A DNA stretch of 18,098 bases from CAMQVM01 sp044433365 (GCA_044433365.1 JAWXTR010000062.1:1-18098); one strand, 5' to 3'; positions 1-7,400 are shown, counted from the first letter of the stretch. Notes: generated from the letters alone by a model not told the origin. Made by a program: numbers and translations.

Positions 1-96
1 TATCACTACTCGTTAGGCTACAGAAATGGCAATTCCCCAAAACTTCTGGGCGGCTACAGCGTAAGCTGTAATTTAATTATAAATTATAAATTATAA
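1..96 (+). CDS. Possible 3' end of an upstream CDS (partial, unidentified)
   Basis: Frame 1 is open from the window edge to a TAA at 94-96, giving about 31 residues. The part ending at about residue 23 (GGYSVSC) is less AT-rich than what follows. A GYSV-x-C ending occurs in some Bacteroidetes surface proteins with FISUMP-like domains, but the fragment is too short to assign. Frame 3 is also open, to a TAA at about 90-92, so the frame is uncertain. The last eight codons run into the AT tandem repeat. Confidence 0.25.
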   Translation, partial: YHYSLGYRNGNSPKLLGGYSVSCNLIINYKL

Positions 97-117
97 ATGA
101 TAAATTATAAATAATTA
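76..117. repeat. Six-copy 7-bp tandem repeat (ATTATAA)
   Basis: Six consecutive heptamers are visible: three exact ATTATAA, one ATGATAA, one exact, and a degenerate ATAATTA. It lies about 117 bp before yqhD. It could be a slippage-prone AT-rich spacer or part of an upstream promoter region. No clear TTTG/TAnnTTTG promoter is visible between it and yqhD. Confidence 0.85.
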
Positions 118-233
118 GTAGTTAACAATTTACTTCGACAACAAAAAAGAGGCAGAAACTCCCACATGTAACGTGTCCAAGCAAAACAAAAGATTAAAGA
201 ACAAAAATTTTAAAAATAAACAAACCAATTACT

Positions 234-1397
234 ATGAATAATTTTCAATTTAAAAATCCAACAAAATTAATTTTTGGAAAAGGAGAGATAGCCTCTCTAA
301 AAAATGAAATTTGCAAAAACAATAAGATATTAATAACCTACGGAGGTGGTAGTATTAAGCGAAATGGCGTTTACAACCAAGTTATAGCAGCTCTTGATGG
401 CTACGACTATATTGAGTTTGGAGGTATCGAAGCAAATCCAAAATATGAGACTCTAATGGAAGCTGTAGAGGTGGTAAAATCTCAAAATATTACCTTTATT
501 TTAGCTGTAGGCGGTGGTTCGGTGATAGATGGTACAAAATTTATCGCTATGGCTGCTAACTACACCTCAACTAACGACCCTTGGGATTTTGTAGTTAACG
601 TAAAAAATTGTACTACAACCACTCCTATGCCTTTTGCAGCAGTTTTAACACTCCCAGCTACAGGTTCGGAGATGAATTGCGGTGCAGTAGTATCGAGACT
701 ATCGACAAACGAAAAATTTGCCTTTTCAATCGATACAAACTTTCCTCAATTCTCGATTCTCGACCCTCAAGTGTGTTACTCTCTACCTCAAAAGCAGCGT
801 GCAAATGGTGTAATCGACACTTTCTGCCACACTCTCGAACAATATCTTACATATCCTACCGATAGTCGTGTTCAAGATAGATTCTCGGAAGGCGTACTGC
901 TAACTTTAAAGGAGATTGGCAAAGATATTGTCTATGGAGATGAGAATTACGATGTAATGGCAAACTTTATGTTCTCGGCAACAATGGGTCTTAACGGTTT
1001 TCTATCGATGGGAGTTCCAGAGGATTGGGCAACCCACATGATTGGTCATGAACTAACAGCATTTTTCGGACTCGACCATGGTGTGACGCTTGCAATAGTT
1101 GGACCATCGCTAATGAGGGTTATGAAAGAGGAAAAACGTGAAAAATTAATTCAATACGGTGAGAGAGTTTGGGGTATAAACTCTGGTGATAGCGATGTAA
1201 GAGTGGAGGCAACAATTAAAGCCACTGAAAATTTCTATAATAGCTTAGGAGTTAAAACGCACCTCTCAGATTACGGAATAGAAACTGAAAAAATCGAAGA
1301 AATTGTAGAGAGATTCCGCTCAAGAGGATGGAATATGGGCGAAAAAGGCGCAGTTACACCTGAAAAAGTTGCTGAAATTTTAAAAGGTGCTCTATAA
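234..1397 (+). CDS. yqhD: NADPH-dependent aldehyde reductase (iron-containing/group III alcohol dehydrogenase, YqhD type)
   Basis: Reduces short-chain and toxic aldehydes to alcohols with NADPH in the cytosol. The 387 residues match the length and much of the sequence I recall for E. coli YqhD. Visible motifs are the N-terminal FGKGEI, the nucleotide-binding GGGS in ITYGGGSIKRNG at about residues 36-47, a second VGGGSVIDGTKFI at about 91-103, and LPATGSE. The metal ligands of the family fall at Asp195, His199 (DTFCH), His268 (THM) and His282 (LDHG), each one position from the E. coli numbering. ATG 234 is preceded by an A-rich stretch. It is followed after 27 nt by the AI-2E family gene, a probable two-gene operon. 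The physiological substrate cannot be read from sequence. Confidence 0.93.
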   Translation: MNNFQFKNPTKLIFGKGEIASLKNEICKNNKILITYGGGSIKRNGVYNQVIAALDGYDYIEFGGIEANPKYETLMEAVEVVKSQNITFILAVGGGSVIDGTKFIAMAANYTSTNDPWDFVVNVKNCTTTTPMPFAAVLTLPATGSEMNCGAVVSRLSTNEKFAFSIDTNFPQFSILDPQVCYSLPQKQRANGVIDTFCHTLEQYLTYPTDSRVQDRFSEGVLLTLKEIGKDIVYGDENYDVMANFMFSATMGLNGFLSMGVPEDWATHMIGHELTAFFGLDHGVTLAIVGPSLMRVMKEEKREKLIQYGERVWGINSGDSDVRVEATIKATENFYNSLGVKTHLSDYGIETEKIEEIVERFRSRGWNMGEKGAVTPEKVAEILKGAL

Positions 1398-1424
1398 ACA
1401 TAGTATATTTAAAACCAATTGATT

Positions 1425-2570
1425 ATGATGAATATTCCAAAGCCATACACCTTTGATAGAGTGGTAAGAATGATAATATCTATCCTAGTTTTGGGTCTAA
1501 TTATCTACTTTTTAGTTATCACAAAGACTGTACTTATACCGTTCTTTGTGGCGTGGTTTATTGCATATCTAATCAATCCTATTGTGCTATTTGTACAGCG
1601 ACTATTAAGGCTAAAAAGCAAGTTAGTGGCGGTTCTGATTGTTTTACTGCTGCTGCTTGCTATTGTTACAGGTGTGTCGTGGGCACTTATACCCCGATTT
1701 GTGGAAGAGCTTAACAAAATAGTCGAAATTATAGCTAAGCTAATAAAAGACAACAATTTAACAAAAATACTACCAGAGAGTTTCAATAGCTATGCTATGG
1801 AATATATCAAAAAAAGTGAATTTCTTAGCTCAATAACTGCTGGTGATGCCTCTGAATTTATAAAAAAGGTGTTTACTGTAAGTTGGGGTATAATTTCTGA
1901 GTCGTTTGCTATTATTTTTGCTGTTTTAGGTACATTTATAACCTTTGTATATCTAATATTTTTGTCGAAAGATTTTGAGACTATCTCGAAAGGAGCAATC
2001 GATTTAATTCCTCATAAATTTCGTGATAAAGCGGTGGTTATTATTGCAGATGTTGAGCAGGGAATGAATCGCTACTACCGTGGACAGGCTACAGTGGCGT
2101 TTATTGTGGGGATATTGCTTGCTATAGGGTTTCAAATAATCTCGCTGCCTATGGGGTTTGTGCTTGGGTTATTTATCGGAATGTTGAACCTTATTCCATA
2201 TCTTCAAATTGTAGGAATTATTCCGATGGCACTGCTCGCACTTGTGCAAACTATCGAAACTGGCGATAGTTTTTTGATTACTATGGGTCTGCCTCTTATG
2301 GTTTTAGCCATTGTGCAGGTTATTCAAGATGTGATACTTGTACCTAAAATTATGGGACGAGTTACAGGGTTAAATCCAGCGGTAATCCTACTCTCTTTAT
2401 CTATTTGGGGTATGCTGCTTGGCGTAATCGGAATGATTATAGCTCTTCCTTTTACATCTATTTTACTCTCTTACTACCAACGTTTTATTATAAATCAAGA
2501 GCCTATCGAAAATTTAGCTTCAAAAGAAGAAAATCCTATTAATAGTAGTGAGGGAAAAGAAAAAAAATAG
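1425..2570 (+). CDS. AI-2E/PerM family membrane transporter (UPF0118)
   Basis: A polytopic inner-membrane protein of about 381 residues with the AI-2E/PerM layout: paired hydrophobic segments near the N-terminus (about residues 14-57), another at about 65-88, a long amphipathic region (about 90-150), then about five more membrane segments. The family signature appears as NLIPYLQIVGIIP at about 265-277, where many members have PYLG. Members export small molecules or act in Na+/H+ exchange; the substrate is unknown here. The frame can be extended to a TTG at 1419, but ATG 1425 (or 1428) is the likelier start. The C-terminal tail is hydrophilic and Lys/Glu-rich. It lies 27 nt after yqhD. No terminator is visible before the feoAB promoter. 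Confidence 0.88.
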   Translation: MMNIPKPYTFDRVVRMIISILVLGLIIYFLVITKTVLIPFFVAWFIAYLINPIVLFVQRLLRLKSKLVAVLIVLLLLLAIVTGVSWALIPRFVEELNKIVEIIAKLIKDNNLTKILPESFNSYAMEYIKKSEFLSSITAGDASEFIKKVFTVSWGIISESFAIIFAVLGTFITFVYLIFLSKDFETISKGAIDLIPHKFRDKAVVIIADVEQGMNRYYRGQATVAFIVGILLAIGFQIISLPMGFVLGLFIGMLNLIPYLQIVGIIPMALLALVQTIETGDSFLITMGLPLMVLAIVQVIQDVILVPKIMGRVTGLNPAVILLSLSIWGMLLGVIGMIIALPFTSILLSYYQRFIINQEPIENLASKEENPINSSEGKEKK

Positions 2571-2684
2571 AATTTATATCTTCCATCTACCTACAAAAGA
2601 TAACTATTATCCAAATTTACGAGAATCTAATAACATAATGTAGGTATATTTGACAAAATTCGGTAGTGATAAGAAAATTTATTG

Positions 2685-2692
2685 TACCTTTG
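2685..2692 (+). promoter_or_regulatory. -7 promoter element of feoAB (TACCTTTG)
   Basis: TACCTTTG matches the Bacteroidetes -7 consensus TAnnTTTG. The -33 region is weak: no TTG is seen at 18-21 nt, the nearest being at about 2650. Transcription would start near 2698-2700, leaving a leader of only about 10 nt before ATG 2709. Confidence 0.6.
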
Positions 2693-2708
2693 CCGAAAAT
2701 TATTTTAT

Positions 2709-5159
2709 ATGAAGTTATCAGAGTTAAAAAGCGGCGAAAAAGGTCTTATTTTAAGAGTTGAGGGCAAAGGTGCTCTTCGAAAGCGAATTTCAGAAATGGG
2801 ATTTGTTAGAGGTCAGCACGTAAAAGTGATAAAAAATGCTCCGCTTAAAGATCCTGTTGAATATGAAATAATGGGCTACTATCTTTCTCTTCGTAAAAGT
2901 GAATCTGATTTGATTATTGTTTCACAAGAGAGCGATGAGGGCGAAACTATTGAGTTAAAAGAGATAGATAAAAGCTGTGAAAGTGTAAACCTTAACGAAA
3001 AAGAGGAAAAAATCAGCTCTAATATAGATAAAAATTCAAAGGTTATAAATGTTGCTTTCATTGGAAATCCAAATAGTGGCAAAACCTCACTATTTAACTT
3101 TATTAGTGGGCTAAACGAACATGTGGGCAACTATTCAGGCGTTACTGTCGACTCTAAAGAGGCTGAAATCTCATTTTCAAACTATACAATACGTATAACC
3201 GACCTTCCTGGCACCTACTCCCTTTCTACATACTCTCCAGAGGAGCTTTATGTTAGAAATTATATCCGTGACAACCAACCTGATGTGATTGTAAATGTGT
3301 TAGATGGTTCAAACCTTGAAAGAAACCTATATCTTACAACACAACTTATAGATTTAAATGCAAATATTGTTGTAGCTCTAAATATGTATGATGAGCTTCA
3401 AAATAGTGGTTCGTTTTTTAACCACCAAGAGATGGGACGACTTCTTAACGCCCCTTTTGTGCCTACTGTTGCAAAAAAAGGTAAAGGCGTGGCACGTCTA
3501 ATGCAATCTATAGTAAATTGTTACGAAGATGAATCTATATCTGCAAACAAAGTAAAAGTTGGCTATGGACAATATATTGAGTCGTGGCTCGATAGAATAG
3601 AACATAGATTGGAGGATAGCAACCACACAAAATTTCAAAACAGATATGTTGCTATCAAGCTGCTAGAGGGTGATGCAGATGTCTCTTTATTGATAACTGA
3701 CAAAAAAGCACAAAAAAGCGTTAATTGCGCTGTTAACGATATAGAAAAAGAGTATGGTGAAGCTTGCGAATCGGTGCTTACCGATGCTCGTTATGGATTT
3801 ATTAGCGGTGCTCTAAAAGAGACCTACCGAAAAAATGTAAGCCGTAAGAAAGAGACTGAACAGATAGATAGTATAGTGACTCATAAATTTTGGGGAATCC
3901 CTATTTTTGTGATGATAATATGGTTTATGTTCTACTGTACCTTTACCTTTGGGGAATTTCCTGTAATGCTAATTGAGTGGATTGTTGAGCTGCTTCAAAA
4001 GGCTGCAATTTCGACTATTCCCTCTGGTGCATTCCAAGACCTTATATCAGAAGGTATTATTGGAGGTGTAGGTAGTGTTATTGTTTTTCTTCCAAATATA
4101 TTGCTTCTATTCCTATTTATCTCATTTTTAGAAGATAGCGGATATATGGCACGTGCTGCATTTATTATGGATAAGCTTATGCACAAAATTGGACTACACG
4201 GCAAGTCGTTTATTCCGCTTGTAATGGGTTTTGGGTGTAATGTACCTGCTATTATGTCTACACGAATTATTGAGGATAGAAACAATAGACTCTTAACAAT
4301 GCTAATTCTTCCTTTTATGTCGTGTAGTGCTCGACTACCTGTATATATGCTCCTGATAAGTGCATTTTTTCCAGATAATGGTAGTACCGTTCTATTTGCA
4401 ATCTACTTAATAGGAATTTTATTTGCTATTATCACCTCTTTGCTCTTTAGGAAAGTGCTGTTTAGAGAGAAAGACAACCCTTTTGTAATGGAACTTCCTC
4501 CTTATCGTATGCCTACGCTTCGTTCTATCATAAAACATATGTGGCAAAAAGGTTCACAATATCTACAAAAGATGGGTGGCGTTATTTTGGTGGCTGTAGT
4601 AATTGTTTGGGTGCTTAGCTACTACCCTAAGAGAGAGATTATAGCTGAAAACTACGCTTCAAAAGTAGAATTAGTCGAAAATAGTACAACTTTAAGTTCT
4701 GTAGAAAAAGATGAGCAACTGCATAAAATTGAAGAGCAAATTAGCTTTGAACACTCTCAAAATAGCTATCTTGGACGACTTGGAAAGAGCGTAGAGCCAA
4801 TATTCAAGCCATTAGGATTTGATTGGAAAATGAGCATTGGTCTGCTTTCGGGTATTGCAGCCAAAGAGATTATCGTCTCTACGATTGGTGTGCTAAATCA
4901 AGTTGAAGATGGCGAGGAGAATCAAACAAAGTTGGCGGAAAGATTGCAACAAGATAAATATCAAGATGGAACGTATGTATTTAATAAAGGTGTAGCCTTC
5001 TCTTTTCTTGTATTTGTGTTGATTTACTTTCCATGTATAGCGGTTGTTACCACTATTCGTCGTGAAAGTGGCTCAATAAAACTGGCTCTGCTAACGGTGG
5101 TATATAGCTCTGCATTAGCTTGGATTGCTAGTTTTTGTGTCTACCAGATATTTGGATAA
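2709..5159 (+). CDS. feoB: Ferrous iron transporter, FeoA-FeoB fusion
   Basis: Imports Fe2+ across the inner membrane. Residues 1-75 form a FeoA (SH3-like) domain (MKLSELKSGEKG, RISEMGFVRG), followed by a charged linker of about 40 residues and a full FeoB. The G domain shows G1 GNPNSGKT (about 119-126), the switch region GNYSGVT, G3 DLPG (165-168) and G4 NMYD (225-228). The membrane part contains GCNVPA (509-514), SCSARLPVY and AAKEIIVSTIG, all typical of the FeoB gate core. The fusion is usual in Bacteroidetes. A longer reading from TTG 2682 is possible, but that codon lies inside the promoter and would remove the leader, so ATG 2709 is chosen (816 residues). It appears monocistronic. No Fur box was identified by eye. 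Confidence 0.95.
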   Translation: MKLSELKSGEKGLILRVEGKGALRKRISEMGFVRGQHVKVIKNAPLKDPVEYEIMGYYLSLRKSESDLIIVSQESDEGETIELKEIDKSCESVNLNEKEEKISSNIDKNSKVINVAFIGNPNSGKTSLFNFISGLNEHVGNYSGVTVDSKEAEISFSNYTIRITDLPGTYSLSTYSPEELYVRNYIRDNQPDVIVNVLDGSNLERNLYLTTQLIDLNANIVVALNMYDELQNSGSFFNHQEMGRLLNAPFVPTVAKKGKGVARLMQSIVNCYEDESISANKVKVGYGQYIESWLDRIEHRLEDSNHTKFQNRYVAIKLLEGDADVSLLITDKKAQKSVNCAVNDIEKEYGEACESVLTDARYGFISGALKETYRKNVSRKKETEQIDSIVTHKFWGIPIFVMIIWFMFYCTFTFGEFPVMLIEWIVELLQKAAISTIPSGAFQDLISEGIIGGVGSVIVFLPNILLLFLFISFLEDSGYMARAAFIMDKLMHKIGLHGKSFIPLVMGFGCNVPAIMSTRIIEDRNNRLLTMLILPFMSCSARLPVYMLLISAFFPDNGSTVLFAIYLIGILFAIITSLLFRKVLFREKDNPFVMELPPYRMPTLRSIIKHMWQKGSQYLQKMGGVILVAVVIVWVLSYYPKREIIAENYASKVELVENSTTLSSVEKDEQLHKIEEQISFEHSQNSYLGRLGKSVEPIFKPLGFDWKMSIGLLSGIAAKEIIVSTIGVLNQVEDGEENQTKLAERLQQDKYQDGTYVFNKGVAFSFLVFVLIYFPCIAVVTTIRRESGSIKLALLTVVYSSALAWIASFCVYQIFG

Positions 5160-5219
5160 GGTATAGGGGTTATTTTTTGAAAATAAATTAAAAATATCAA
5201 AAAAATAGTTTAAATATTT

Positions 5220-5248
5220 TTGCAAATAAAAAATTATTATTACCTTTG
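5220..5248 (+). promoter_or_regulatory. Promoter of tRNA-Glu/rpsT (TTG-N18-TACCTTTG)
   Basis: TTG at 5220-5222, an 18-nt spacer, then TACCTTTG at 5241-5248, a good match to the Bacteroidetes housekeeping promoter. The stretch reading AAAAAATTATTATTACCTTT is shared with the second tRNA-Glu promoter near 17369-17390. Initiation would fall about 14 nt before the mature tRNA. Confidence 0.75.
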
Positions 5249-5268
5249 CACCGAATTTAAAACAGGAT

Positions 5269-5340
5269 GGTCCGTTCGTCTAACGGTTAGGACGCAAGAT
5301 TTTCATTCTTGTAATAGGGGTTCGATTCCCCTACGGACTA
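5269..5340 (+). tRNA. trnE: tRNA-Glu (anticodon TTC)
   Basis: A 72-nt cloverleaf. The acceptor stem GGTCCGT pairs with ACGGACT (first pair G-U), with discriminator A. The D arm is GTCT...GGAC. The anticodon stem CAAGA/TCTTG carries the loop TTTTCAT, with TTC at positions 34-36. The T arm is AGGGG TTCGATT CCCCT. CCA is not encoded. It is identical to the three copies at 17481, 17653 and 17823. It is probably co-transcribed with rpsT, 118 nt downstream. Confidence 0.97.
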
Positions 5341-5369
5341 CAATATACAAACGAAGCTAAAGCAGAAGT

Positions 5370-5401
5370 GGCGATTAGGGTTGTGTCTCGACCTGGCGAT
5401 T
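5370..5401 (+). promoter_or_regulatory. Small stem-loop in the rpsT leader, flanked by GGCGATT direct repeats
   Basis: Between the tRNA and rpsT the sequence GGGTTG-TGTCT-CGACCT can form a hairpin (about 5378-5394) of about 6 bp with wobble pairs, framed by GGCGATT at 5370-5376 and 5395-5401. Ribosomal protein leaders often carry autoregulatory structures. Whether this one binds S20 is only a guess; no known leader motif was recognised. Confidence 0.3.
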
Positions 5402-5458
5402 GTAAAATGTTTTGGCATCAATTTTATAATTTATTAATAAAATTTATTTTTAGAAAAG

Positions 5459-5710
5459 ATGGCAAATCATAAATCATCAAAAAAGAGAATTCGTCAAACA
5501 GAAAAGAAAAGAATTCACAACAAGTATTACAGTAAAACAACTCGTAACGCAGTTAAAGCTCTAAGAAACACATCTGAAAAAGAGGCTGCTGAAATCCTAC
5601 TTTGCAAAGTATCTTCAATGCTTGATAAACTTGCTAAACGCAACATTATCCACAAAAACAAAGCAGCTAACCTTAAAAGTAGCCTAGCTTTACACACAAA
5701 CAACCTATAG
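5459..5710 (+). CDS. rpsT: 30S ribosomal protein S20
   Basis: An 83-residue, Lys/Arg-rich helical protein that binds 16S rRNA during 30S assembly. The N-terminus MANHKSSKKRIRQTEKKR and the C-terminal HKNKAANLKSSLALHTNN segment are characteristic of S20, and the length is normal for the family. ATG 5459 follows an AT-rich leader ending TTTTTAGAAAAG. It lies downstream of tRNA-Glu, probably in one transcript, and ends in a strong intrinsic terminator at 5730-5765. Confidence 0.97.
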   Translation: MANHKSSKKRIRQTEKKRIHNKYYSKTTRNAVKALRNTSEKEAAEILLCKVSSMLDKLAKRNIIHKNKAANLKSSLALHTNNL

Positions 5711-5729
5711 TAGTTAAGACTATACAATC

Positions 5730-5765
5730 AAAAAAATAGAGTGATTTTTTCACTCTATTTTTTTT
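5730..5765 (+). terminator. Intrinsic terminator after rpsT
   Basis: AAAAAAATAGAGTG pairs with CACTCTATTTTTTT around the loop ATTTTTT, and the 3' arm runs into a T tract. It lies about 20 nt after the rpsT stop. Confidence 0.9.
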
Positions 5766-6000
5766 GGCTCATTTTCAAGGCGGATTCGCAAACCCTTTTT
5801 GCGGATTTGCCTCACAATTTTTGAAAAAAATTGTGCGCTCAGTGGTCTCGAAGAGCCACTGAAGGCGTGTTTTTGTTCACTTTTTCTTAAAAAGTGTTAA
5901 ATAGAGGTAATTTGGAGGTTTTTCTGGTATGTAACTAATTGTAAACTAAATTAATAGAGGTTTTGCGAATGACCCTCTCAAAATATGTTGTGGCTCAGCT

Positions 6001-6132
6001 GTAGAGACGTAGCCCTGCTACGTCTAGGTCTAGGTTTGGATTTGGCTTGGCAAATTCATTTTTTATTTGCTGCATAAACTCATTTTGCTGCGCAAAATTC
6101 GATTTTTAGACGTAGCAGGGCTACGTCTCTAC
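6001..6132. repeat. Perfect 26-bp inverted repeat pair with AGACGTAGC core
   Basis: The arm at 6001-6026 is the exact reverse complement of 6107-6132, separated by 80 nt. Extending outward, CAGC (5996-5999) pairs with GCTG (6134-6137) after one mismatch. Each arm is itself a hairpin, AGACGTAGC-CCT-GCTACGTCT. Short AGACGT...ACGTCT palindromes of this kind are widespread in Bacteroidetes genomes as far as I recall. Confidence 0.9.
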
Positions 6133-6150
6133 TGCTGGGTGCGGAAACGG

Positions 6151-6190
6151 GTTCGGTTACAGATGTTGTACACAACGTCTGTAACCGAAC
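6151..6190. repeat. 40-nt near-perfect palindrome (GTTCGGTTACAGA...)
   Basis: The halves 6151-6170 and 6171-6190 are reverse complements except for one T-G wobble and the innermost pair, giving a stem of about 19 bp with almost no loop. The outer motif GTAACCGAAC recurs directly at about 6195-6204. The core AGAYGTTGT/ACAACGTCT relates it to the AGACGT palindromes nearby. Confidence 0.9.
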
Positions 6191-6326
6191 AAAGGTAACC
6201 GAACCAAGGTAGAGACATTATGTACAACGTCTAAATATACAGCACTTTAAAATCAAAATAATTCTTTTAATAACAAAATATATCTGCGATGTTCTGTAAC
6301 ATTTGGCATAGACTTAGTTCGATTTC

Positions 6327-6346
6327 AGACGTTAGACTTAACGTCT
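6327..6346. repeat. AGACGTTA palindrome
   Basis: AGACGTTA-GACT-TAACGTCT forms an 8-bp hairpin, another member of the AGACGT family in this segment. Confidence 0.8.
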
Positions 6347-6396
6347 CTACAGAATTAGGTAAAAGCATTTTGAGAATGAGCCATAAATTTTAATTC

Positions 6397-6422
6397 ATAA
6401 CAACAGATTTTGATAATGAGCC
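6397..6422 (-). repeat. Copy 1 of a 26-bp GGCTCATT repeat
   Basis: Read on the minus strand it begins GGCTCATTATCAAAATCTGT and differs from the copies at 17965 and 18073 only at position 9 (A for C) and the last base. It starts immediately after the TAG stop of the deacetylase. A shorter 16-bp match lies at 6367-6382. Confidence 0.85.
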
Positions 6423-7040
6423 CTACAACTCAATTTTACGGAAGGTATAACCTTGACTTTTTAATATACGAATGGCATTTGGAAGAGCATACTGAAGATT
6501 ATTAAACGCCTTTTTTGAGTCGTGAAACACAATTATAGCCCCATCTCGACTATATTTTATCACATTTTTAAGACATGCTTCAGGCGTACAATACTTGCTG
6601 TAGTCGTGACTTATAACATCCCACATAATTAGCTTATAACGCTCGCCAAGGCGGTGAATTTGACGTGGTGAGATACGTCCATAAGGAGGGCGAACAAGGT
6701 TTGAGTGTATGAAACTATCGGCAAGATCTATATCCTCAACATATCGCTCGGTAGTCATCTCCCACCCTTTTTGATGGCTATATGAGTGGTTGCCTACAGC
6801 GTGACCAGCTGCTACTACACGCTTAAAAATTTCGGGATATTGCTCAACATTTTTTCCTAATGCAAAAAAAGTGGCTTTTACATCCTCTTTTGCAAGACAC
6901 TCCAACACCCAATCTGTAATTTCGGGAGTAGGACCATCATCAAAAGTTAAAAAAATCTCTTTCCCTTCGACTTTCTCAGATAAATTCCAAATTAGCTCGG
7001 GAAATAGACGTTTTATTAGCTTTGGTGGAGTAAACCTCAT
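6423..7040 (-). CDS. Polysaccharide deacetylase (NodB/CE4 family)
   Basis: A 205-residue protein that is essentially one NodB domain, predicted to remove acetyl groups from an amino-sugar polymer or sugar precursor. The five motifs are present: TFDDGP (32-37, metal Asp35), HSYSH (85-89, His85 and His89 as ligands), RPPYG (117-121), MWDVISHDY (139-147) and IVFHD (170-174). There is no signal peptide or membrane segment, whereas many CE4 enzymes are exported, so this one may act in the cytosol or at the membrane face. It is transcribed opposite to its neighbours. The stop codon directly abuts a dispersed repeat. No clear promoter match was found on the minus strand. The substrate is unknown. 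Confidence 0.9.
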   Translation of the reverse strand: MRFTPPKLIKRLFPELIWNLSEKVEGKEIFLTFDDGPTPEITDWVLECLAKEDVKATFFALGKNVEQYPEIFKRVVAAGHAVGNHSYSHQKGWEMTTERYVEDIDLADSFIHSNLVRPPYGRISPRQIHRLGERYKLIMWDVISHDYSKYCTPEACLKNVIKYSRDGAIIVFHDSKKAFNNLQYALPNAIRILKSQGYTFRKIEL

Positions 7041-7044
7041 TTTT

Positions 7045-7076
7045 TTTGCTTTTTTATAAAATATTAATTACTTTTG
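7045..7076 (+). promoter_or_regulatory. Promoter-like site (TTTG-N20-TACTTTTG)
   Basis: TTTG at 7045-7048, a 20-nt spacer, then TACTTTTG at 7069-7076. It faces right, towards the DUF4837 operon 325 nt away, but a terminator-like hairpin lies in between at 7216-7243. Confidence 0.5.
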
Positions 7077-7082
7077 CTTAAT

Positions 7083-7243
7083 TTGTTTGTAATAATTACT
7101 ATTGTAAAAGTAATTATTTCATCACAAACAGTAAAATTTTAGGATGTTATGCCAAAATTTTTACTATTTTCGTCAAATGATGTTTTGCTAAATTCATATC
7201 TACAACACATTATAAAGGCACTAATTTTGATGCCTATTTTTTT
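7083..7243 (+). ncRNA. Candidate small RNA or long leader (about 160 nt)
   Basis: Between a promoter match (7045-7076) and a hairpin with a seven-T tail (7216-7243) there is no ORF. The transcript would begin with a stem-loop in which GTTTGT (7085-7090) pairs with ACAAAC (7124-7129) and AATAATTACT (7091-7100) pairs with AGTAATTATT (7109-7118), leaving one 5-nt bulge. This is consistent with a free-standing RNA gene or with a terminated leader of the downstream operon. I do not recognise a known RNA family. Confidence 0.3.
7216..7243 (+). terminator. Intrinsic terminator-like hairpin
   Basis: AGGCA-CTAATTTTGA-TGCCT is followed by ATTTTTTT. The stem is short (5 bp) but GC-containing and has a good T tract. 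It lies in the gap between divergent genes, with no upstream plus-strand ORF to terminate. Confidence 0.5.
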
Positions 7244-7336
7244 AAGACGAAGCAAATTTTGTGCAAAGTTAATTAATTTGTCTATTTTTTTAACATTTTT
7301 TCAAAAAAATAGTAAAGGAAACTTCTAAAATCTGGA

Positions 7337-7364
7337 TTTTAAGAGATTTTAGAATCTCTTAAAA
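7337..7364. repeat. Perfect 12-bp hairpin in a CTTCTAAAATC-type repeat
   Basis: TTTTAAGAGATT and AATCTCTTAAAA pair around the loop TTAG. It is preceded by AACTTCTAAAATCTGG (from 7319), a motif that recurs near 9883, 10595 and 17272. It lies 36 nt before the DUF4837 start and would be in its leader. Confidence 0.8.
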
Positions 7365-7400
7365 GTAAAATTCTAAACGAAATTAAATATAAAAATTATT

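Larger units (their letters stand above)
5766..6422. repeat. Palindrome-rich gene-free segment bounded by inverted GGCTCATT ends
   Basis: No credible ORF is present. The segment starts GGCTCATTTTCAA at 5766 and ends in the inverse copy at 6397-6422, which abuts the deacetylase stop codon. Inside is a run of hairpins: 5779-5811 (14 pairs with wobbles), 5813-5835 (10 bp), 5840-5861, 5878-5896 (8 bp), 6001-6026 with 6107-6132, 6151-6190 and 6327-6346. Further partial copies of the end repeat lie at about 5971-5992 and 6367-6382. It resembles a nest of small non-coding repeats (MITE- or REP-like) rather than an intact mobile element. No transposase is present and no target-site duplication was identified. 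Confidence 0.6.

Noticed and set aside
608..865. 85-codon plus-strand ORF inside yqhD
   Set aside because: It is out of frame within a gene whose metal ligands fall in the same region.
3995..4285. Minus-strand 96-codon ORF within feoAB
   Set aside because: It lies opposite the conserved FeoB membrane core; no start context or family pattern.
5966..6422. Possible IS element
   Set aside because: No transposase reading frame or fragment is visible; only non-coding repeats.
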